From an uncultured Pirellulaceae bacterium (GTDB lineage: Bacteria; Planctomycetota; Planctomycetia; Pirellulales; Pirellulaceae): a DNA stretch of 42,751 nucleotides. Position 1 is the first letter of the stretch. Each line of letters opens with the position of its first letter. A program made the position numbers and the translations under genes. The notes beneath the pieces are model-generated. The model did no database searches, had not been told where the DNA came from, and saw nothing but the letters and a program-made list of their open reading frames with translations. The DNA is taken from contig CALFWL010000058.1 of NCBI GenBank assembly GCA_937928215.1, forward strand, positions 1-42,751, in the 5' to 3' direction. Of this stretch, positions 37,552 through 42,751 are shown piece after piece.

Positions 37552-39399
37552 ATGAATTCGACCTTGAAACATCTGCTGACGATTGCCGTCGTTTGCTGGT
37601 TGACGTTCTTCTTTCGTCTTGGAGAACCTCGGCTATGGGATCGCGACGAGCCCCGAAATGCGGGCTGCGCGATGGAGATGCTGGCGGCCGAAAATTGGGG
37701 CGTGCCGGTATTCAATGACGAACTCCGGCAGCAGAAACCTGTACTGATCTACTGGCTGATAATGTCAGCGTACATGGTTTTCGGGCAGAATGAGTTCGCG
37801 GCTCGGTTCTGGTCCGCGCTGCTGGGCACGGGTACTTGCATGCTGACTTACGCCCTTGGCCGACGCATGTTTGACGCAACGGTCGGTTGGCTGGCCGCGA
37901 TTGTGCTGGCAACAAGCCTGATGTTCTGCGTCGCAGCCCGAGCCGCCACGCCAGACTCGGTGCTGATCTTCTGCTGTATGCTGGCGTACTGGATTTATGT
38001 GCGAGCCGTTTTCAAGAACGAGGAAGTGATCGACGGGGCGTTTCCCAAAAAACCAACTCAGTGGGCACCGTTCTATATCGTTCTCGGTCTGGCGGTGCTG
38101 GCCAAAGGACCGATCGGGTTTCTGATCCCAATGGCCGTCGTCGGCATGTTCATGCTGATCGAGCGATCTGAGTTGAGCGATTGCTTCGGTTCAGATTCAG
38201 TTAGCGAGACTGAAACGTGGACAGAATCGGTGCTCCGATGGCTGGCCTGGTTCGCGCCGTTTCATTTCCTTCAAACGCTGTTGGCGATGAGAATCTTCGC
38301 GGGCGTCGCGGTGATGTTGCTGGTGGCGATGCCGTGGTACTTGGCCGTTCATTTTCAGACCGATGGCGAATTCACTCGCCGCTTCTTCTTGACCGAAAAT
38401 TTATCTCGTGCAGCGAACGCTATGGAAGGCCACCACGGTGGGCTCTGGTTTTACCCGTTGGCGATTCTGGCCGGGTTCTACCCTTGGTCGGTGTTCGCGG
38501 GGCCAACCATTGCAAACCTGTGGTCGTGGTCGAGCCACACAGCCGCGAAACGCTCCGCCGTCACTTTCTTAATCTGCTGGGTCGTGGTTCAGGTGACGAC
38601 GTTTTCGTTGTTCGGCACCAAGCTGCCCAGCTACGTGACACCCTGCTATCCAGCATTGGCGATTTTGACATCACTGGGATTGATCACTTTCGCGCGAGGC
38701 GACCGATCACTTTCCTCGCAAAGATATTGGCACTTGGCCGCGATGGTCGCCTTGCTGGTTAGTGGCGTCGGGATCACGCTTGGTTTCTGGTTGGGGATGC
38801 AAACCTATTTGCCAAATCTCACTTGGCTGGCCATGATCGGGTTGGTTCCTGTCGTCGGAGCAGTTTCCGGTTTTTGGCTGATCCGAGATTTGAGCAACTC
38901 CAAATTCGTTGGCTCAACGGGCATGTGTGCGACTGTCCTGTGCTGCCTCATGTTTGGCGTTGGAGCAGTCACGGTCAGCGATCAGCGAAAAACGGATGCG
39001 ATCTTTGAGCGAATCGCTCAGCACCCTTGCGAAGCAGTGGGCGCATGGAAGTGCATGGAGCCGAGTTGGGTCGTGTATGGTGGCAAGCCGATTTACGAGC
39101 TTGAGATTTCCGGAATAGACAGTCCCTTCGACACTCACGACCCAACAGTCCCCATCGGCTTGCAAGAAAGAGTACGTTCGATGCTGTCAAAGCGGCCATG
39201 GGAGTATAAGGCTCGCCCAGTAGCCCGAACTTTCCTTGCTGCGTTCCCGAAATCCCTAGTGCTCACAACCGATGCACACTTGGCAACGTTGCTGGAAGAT
39301 TTACCCGAGTCATACCAAGTCCTTGAAAGCGCCGACCTATTCCTGAAGCCGGGACGAAAACTGATTTTGCTCGGGCCGAAAGAAAGCGAAAATCAGTAA
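37552..39399 (+). CDS. ArnT/PMT-family (GT39/GT83-like) membrane glycosyltransferase
   Basis: 'LGEPRLWDRDEPRNAGCAMEMLAAENWGVPVFNDELRQQKPVLIYWLIMSAYMVFGQNEFAARFWSALLG' plus multiple TM segments. Confidence 0.9.
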   Translation: MNSTLKHLLTIAVVCWLTFFFRLGEPRLWDRDEPRNAGCAMEMLAAENWGVPVFNDELRQQKPVLIYWLIMSAYMVFGQNEFAARFWSALLGTGTCMLTYALGRRMFDATVGWLAAIVLATSLMFCVAARAATPDSVLIFCCMLAYWIYVRAVFKNEEVIDGAFPKKPTQWAPFYIVLGLAVLAKGPIGFLIPMAVVGMFMLIERSELSDCFGSDSVSETETWTESVLRWLAWFAPFHFLQTLLAMRIFAGVAVMLLVAMPWYLAVHFQTDGEFTRRFFLTENLSRAANAMEGHHGGLWFYPLAILAGFYPWSVFAGPTIANLWSWSSHTAAKRSAVTFLICWVVVQVTTFSLFGTKLPSYVTPCYPALAILTSLGLITFARGDRSLSSQRYWHLAAMVALLVSGVGITLGFWLGMQTYLPNLTWLAMIGLVPVVGAVSGFWLIRDLSNSKFVGSTGMCATVLCCLMFGVGAVTVSDQRKTDAIFERIAQHPCEAVGAWKCMEPSWVVYGGKPIYELEISGIDSPFDTHDPTVPIGLQERVRSMLSKRPWEYKARPVARTFLAAFPKSLVLTTDAHLATLLEDLPESYQVLESADLFLKPGRKLILLGPKESENQ

Positions 39400-39469
39400 G
39401 GGTTCATTCACTGCATCCATCTTGGATGGTCAAACCTCCGCAACAAAAAAACGGTTGCCTTGGCTTCGC

Positions 39470-40573
39470 TTAGAACAGCAGTCGTTCGCTTAGCTTGTCG
39501 AGTGCTGTGGCGATCTTGCGACCGGTGGTGCTCATGGGCAAGCCTGCCAGTTCGTCACGACTGACCCACTGAGTCGCGGTTTGGTTTTTCTTGAGTCGCC
39601 CGGTTGGTTTTTCGGCAACGTAGCAATCAAGTGTGATGCGATACTTGGTGACGGCGTGTTTGATACGTTTCGTAGTCGGCGTGATGACGGCGGTCAGCCC
39701 CGTTTGCTTTTTTAGCTCGGTGGCCAAAGCCATTTCGACTTTCCCGTCAGCAACTTGGTAGCGAGGGAAATCCCAGAGCCCGGTCCAGCGTTCGTCGGGC
39801 CCGCAGCGGCGAACCAAATATTTAGTCTTCGAACCGCTGCCTTTTCGCACCACGACGACCGCTTCATGAAGGTCTTCGTACTTGATCTTTTTGCTGGGAG
39901 CAGGGATCTCAGCCTGCAAGCCTTGAACGTACGCTTGGCAGTCGCTTGCTACAGGACACTGAGAACAGTTTGGCTTTTTCGGAGTACAGACTTCGCTGCC
40001 AAGTTCCATCAAAGCCTGATTGAAATCGCCACACCGTTTTCGAGGTAAAATTGATTCGGCGAACTCCCAAAGCAGCTTCTGGTTGGTCGATGTTCTGGGA
40101 TCATCCGGCAGCGCCAGCAGCCGAGCAAATAAGCGGATCGTGTTACCTTCCAAAATGGGAAGCTGTTGATCGAGCGAGATCGATAAAATCGCTCCGGCGG
40201 TATATCGCCCGATTCCCGGCAACGCTAACACGTTGTCAAAATCAATGGGAAATTTTCCTCCATGTTGCTCCGCGACTACTTGAGCCGCCCCGTGCAACTG
40301 ACGGGCTCGTCGGTAGTAACCCAAACCCTCCCAAAGTTTCAATACTTCTGATTGCTCAGCCGCCGCAAGTTTTTCGACCGTGGGGAATCGCTTCATGAAG
40401 CGCAGGTAGTAGTCGATCACGGTCGCAACCTGAGTCTGTTGCAGCATGATCTCGCTGACCCAAATCCGATATGGCGTTCGGTTCTTCCGCCACGGTAGAT
40501 CGCGCTGGTTCGCGTCAAACCATTTTAGTAGCCGACGACGAAACGCGGTGCGCGAGCTGGAGCTTTGGAACAT
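39470..40573 (-). CDS. mutY: A/G-specific adenine glycosylase MutY
   Basis: 'LPWRKNRTPYRIWVSEIMLQQTQVATVIDYY', 'LPGIGRYTAGAILSIS', Fe-S 'CTPKKPNCSQCPVASDC', Nudix-like C-terminus. Start trimmed from 40687 to 40573 because the extra N-terminus is translated repeat DNA. Confidence 0.94.
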   Translation of the reverse strand: MFQSSSSRTAFRRRLLKWFDANQRDLPWRKNRTPYRIWVSEIMLQQTQVATVIDYYLRFMKRFPTVEKLAAAEQSEVLKLWEGLGYYRRARQLHGAAQVVAEQHGGKFPIDFDNVLALPGIGRYTAGAILSISLDQQLPILEGNTIRLFARLLALPDDPRTSTNQKLLWEFAESILPRKRCGDFNQALMELGSEVCTPKKPNCSQCPVASDCQAYVQGLQAEIPAPSKKIKYEDLHEAVVVVRKGSGSKTKYLVRRCGPDERWTGLWDFPRYQVADGKVEMALATELKKQTGLTAVITPTTKRIKHAVTKYRITLDCYVAEKPTGRLKKNQTATQWVSRDELAGLPMSTTGRKIATALDKLSERLLF

Positions 40574-40602
40574 CGTTTGGTACGTGGATAGACTGTTTTC
40601 GA

Positions 40603-40811
40603 GAGGGAGGAGGCTCCGTCCGAGCCACATTTGAGAAGGTAAGGTTTGGGAGGGAGGAGGCTCCGTCCGAGCCAAATCGATGCTCACGCTTAGTCACTAA
40701 AACGGGGCGGACGGAGCCTTCCCCTCCCTGGATTGTTCTGATCGGCGCGGGCGGAGCCTTCCCCTCCCTGGATTGTTCTTGATCGGGGCGGGCGGAGCCT
40801 TCTCCTCCCCG
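40603..40811. repeat. Five-copy GC-rich repeat cluster, two forward and three inverted copies
   Basis: GAGGGAGGAGGCTCCGTCCGAGCC identical at 40603-40626 and 40650-40673; inverted related copies GGGGCGGACGGAGCCTTCCCCTCCCTG (40704-40730), GGCGCGGGCGGAGCCTTCCCCTCCCTG (40744-40770) and GGGGCGGGCGGAGCCTTCTCCTCCCCGG (about 40785-40812). Confidence 0.93.
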
Positions 40812-40840
40812 GACTTCGATGGATCTAAACGGCAACGACC

Positions 40841-42751
40841 TCAGTTTGCAACGATATTCACCAGCCGGTCGGGCACCGCAATCTCTTTACGAATCGTTTT
40901 GCCTTCCAACAATGCCATGATTTTAGGGTCGGCCTTCGCGGTCGCCAACAAATCGTCCTTGGACATGCCACGCGCCACAACGATCTTGGATTTTATCTTG
41001 CCCATGATCTGAACCGGAATCTCCACCGTCGAGTCAACCGTCAACGCCTCATCGAATTTCGGCCATGCCTCGTAGGCCAGAGAATTCTCGTGACCTAGGG
41101 TGAGCCACAATTCTTCTGCAATGTGCGGAGCAAACGGCGACAGCAACAGCACAAACGATTCCATGATCGATTTGGGGCGATGGTCCTGCCGAGTGAAAAA
41201 ATTGGTGAACTCCATCATCCGAGCGATCGCCGTGTTGAAACTGAGCGATCCAATATCCTGGCTGACGGCTTTGATTGTCTTGTGCAAGGTGCGAGTCTGT
41301 TCGTCCGTCGGATCGATATCGACGACCGCTGAGTGCAAGACGGGCTGCTCTTGATCTTTGTCGATCACCATTCGCCAGACACGATCAAGAAAGTTTCGCA
41401 CTCCGCTGACGCCATTCATGCTCCACGGCTTCGACTGCTCAAGTGGCCCCATGAACATTTCATACAAGCGCAACGAGTCCGCACCGTAGTTTGAAACAAT
41501 ATCATCCGGATTGACCACGTTCCCGCGACTCTTTGACATTTTATAGGCGCGGCTGTCGATACGAATTGAAGCGTCGGATTTCAAAACGAAATTTTCGCCG
41601 TCCTTCTCGACATCGTCAGGCTCGACTTTGACCGAAGTCAACGATTCGCCAGACGGGCTGACGGGATTTCGATCTTCGTCTTCCGTGATTTGATCGACCG
41701 AGACCCAACTGCCATCCTCCGTTTGGTAGCCAGTGAACTCGACATCGCCCAGAATCATCCCTTGATTCACCAAGCGATTAAAAGGCTCGGCCGTCTGCAA
41801 ATGTCCGCGATCAAACAGCACCTTGTGCCAGAATCGGGCGTAGAGCAAATGCAGCACCGCATGCTCTGCTCCGCCGATGTACAAGTCGACGGGCATCCAT
41901 TGTTTTTCCAGTTCGGAATCAATGAAGACCTGATCGTTTTTCGGATCGATGAAACGCAGGTAGTACCAACACGAACCTGCCCATTGGGGCATCGTGTTCG
42001 TTTCACGCTGATATTTTTTGCCGTCGATGACAGGGTAGAGCCAACCGTCATCGGCTTTTTCGAGCGGCGGTTCGGGGCGACCATGAGGCTTGAAGTCTTC
42101 GATCTCAGGCAAGTCGACGGGCAAGTCAGCAGCATCGACAGCCTTCAACAGCCCGGTTTTGTTGCCTTCTTCATCAAGCTCGTGCAAGATCGGAAACGGT
42201 TCGCCCCAGAATCGTTGTCGGCTGAACAACCAGTCTCGCAGTTTGTAGTTAACCGCCTCGCTGCCAACGCCTTGTTCGCTCAAACTGATCGTTATCTTTG
42301 ATTTGAACTCATCGGTGGCGATGCCATCGTACTGCCCCGAGTTCATCGCGGTGCCTCGCCCGACAAAGCAAACCTCGCCGGCTGCCAGACGATTCAAGTC
42401 AATGTCATGATCTTTCGGAGGACTGACAACCGGAATCACTTCGATGCCAAACTGCTTTGCAAATTCAAAATCCCGAGTGTCATGCGCTGGGACGGCCATA
42501 ATGGCTCCGGTCCCGTAAGTCGCCAAAACGTAGTCGGCGATCCAAATCGGAACCGGCTTGCCATTGACCGGGTTGGTGGCGTAGCTGCCCGTGAAGACAC
42601 CCGTCTTTTTGGTTTTCTCGTCCTGCCGGTCACGATCGCTCTTGGATGCCGCGGCAGCAACGTAAGCGTCTACGTCCGATTTTTGATCGACAGTCGTCAA
42701 AGTCTCAACCGACGCGTGCTCTGGTGCGATCACCATGTAGGTGGCTCCGTA
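40841..42751 (-). CDS. leuS: Leucyl-tRNA synthetase, C-terminal part, runs off right edge
   Basis: '[41 protein letters not shown]', '[16 protein letters not shown]', '[19 protein letters not shown]'. Frame stays open to base 42751 (reverse strand TACGGAGCCACCTACATGGTG = YGATYMV). Confidence 0.97.
   Translation of the reverse strand, partial: YGATYMVIAPEHASVETLTTVDQKSDVDAYVAAAASKSDRDRQDEKTKKTGVFTGSYATNPVNGKPVPIWIADYVLATYGTGAIMAVPAHDTRDFEFAKQFGIEVIPVVSPPKDHDIDLNRLAAGEVCFVGRGTAMNSGQYDGIATDEFKSKITISLSEQGVGSEAVNYKLRDWLFSRQRFWGEPFPILHELDEEGNKTGLLKAVDAADLPVDLPEIEDFKPHGRPEPPLEKADDGWLYPVIDGKKYQRETNTMPQWAGSCWYYLRFIDPKNDQVFIDSELEKQWMPVDLYIGGAEHAVLHLLYARFWHKVLFDRGHLQTAEPFNRLVNQGMILGDVEFTGYQTEDGSWVSVDQITEDEDRNPVSPSGESLTSVKVEPDDVEKDGENFVLKSDASIRIDSRAYKMSKSRGNVVNPDDIVSNYGADSLRLYEMFMGPLEQSKPWSMNGVSGVRNFLDRVWRMVIDKDQEQPVLHSAVVDIDPTDEQTRTLHKTIKAVSQDIGSLSFNTAIARMMEFTNFFTRQDHRPKSIMESFVLLLSPFAPHIAEELWLTLGHENSLAYEAWPKFDEALTVDSTVEIPVQIMGKIKSKIVVARGMSKDDLLATAKADPKIMALLEGKTIRKEIAVPDRLVNIVAN

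Noticed and set aside
40603-40811. CRISPR array
   Set aside because: Repeats occur in both orientations, spacers are short and partly repeated themselves, and no cas genes are present.
1-42751. Prophage, integrative element or antiphage defence island
   Set aside because: No integrase, transposase, phage structural genes, tRNA attachment site or known defence pair; content is mostly housekeeping plus flagellar genes.

Overview
The window looks like planctomycete (Pirellulales/Rhodopirellula-like) chromosome; this lineage is inferred from gene content and style, not from a search. The left third is a late-flagellar locus. It holds a probable fliK-like ORF cut by the left edge, a FixJ/LuxR-type regulator with a degenerate receiver domain, a stand-alone receiver protein, a sigma-54 AAA+ activator with no receiver domain, a coiled-coil/TPR operon, and flgM-like, fliC, fliD and fliS genes. 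It is followed by a conserved corC-ybeY-pgpH-phoH block, then truB, a DegT/DnrJ aminotransferase, an SRPBCC protein, trpC, three tandem secreted paralogs built on a duplicated FG/WG module, pdxH, fumC, a rhomboid, pyrC, a HerA/DUF87-like ATPase, an ArnT-like glycosyltransferase, mutY, and leuS cut by the right edge. The most interesting observations are: (1) the three-gene array of secreted paralogs sharing a duplicated GD-x-x-x-G...T-x-[FW]-G...I-x-x-I module; (2) a MutY whose usual catalytic Asp is Glu; (3) a five-copy inverted GC-rich repeat cluster between mutY and leuS that also inflates the mutY ORF; (4) a 29-nt near-perfect palindrome with related half-sites elsewhere in the window; (5) a structured, sigma-54-like leader upstream of the DegT aminotransferase; (6) split and degenerate regulators beside the flagellar genes. 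I see no CRISPR array, rRNA, tRNA, transposase or obvious prophage.
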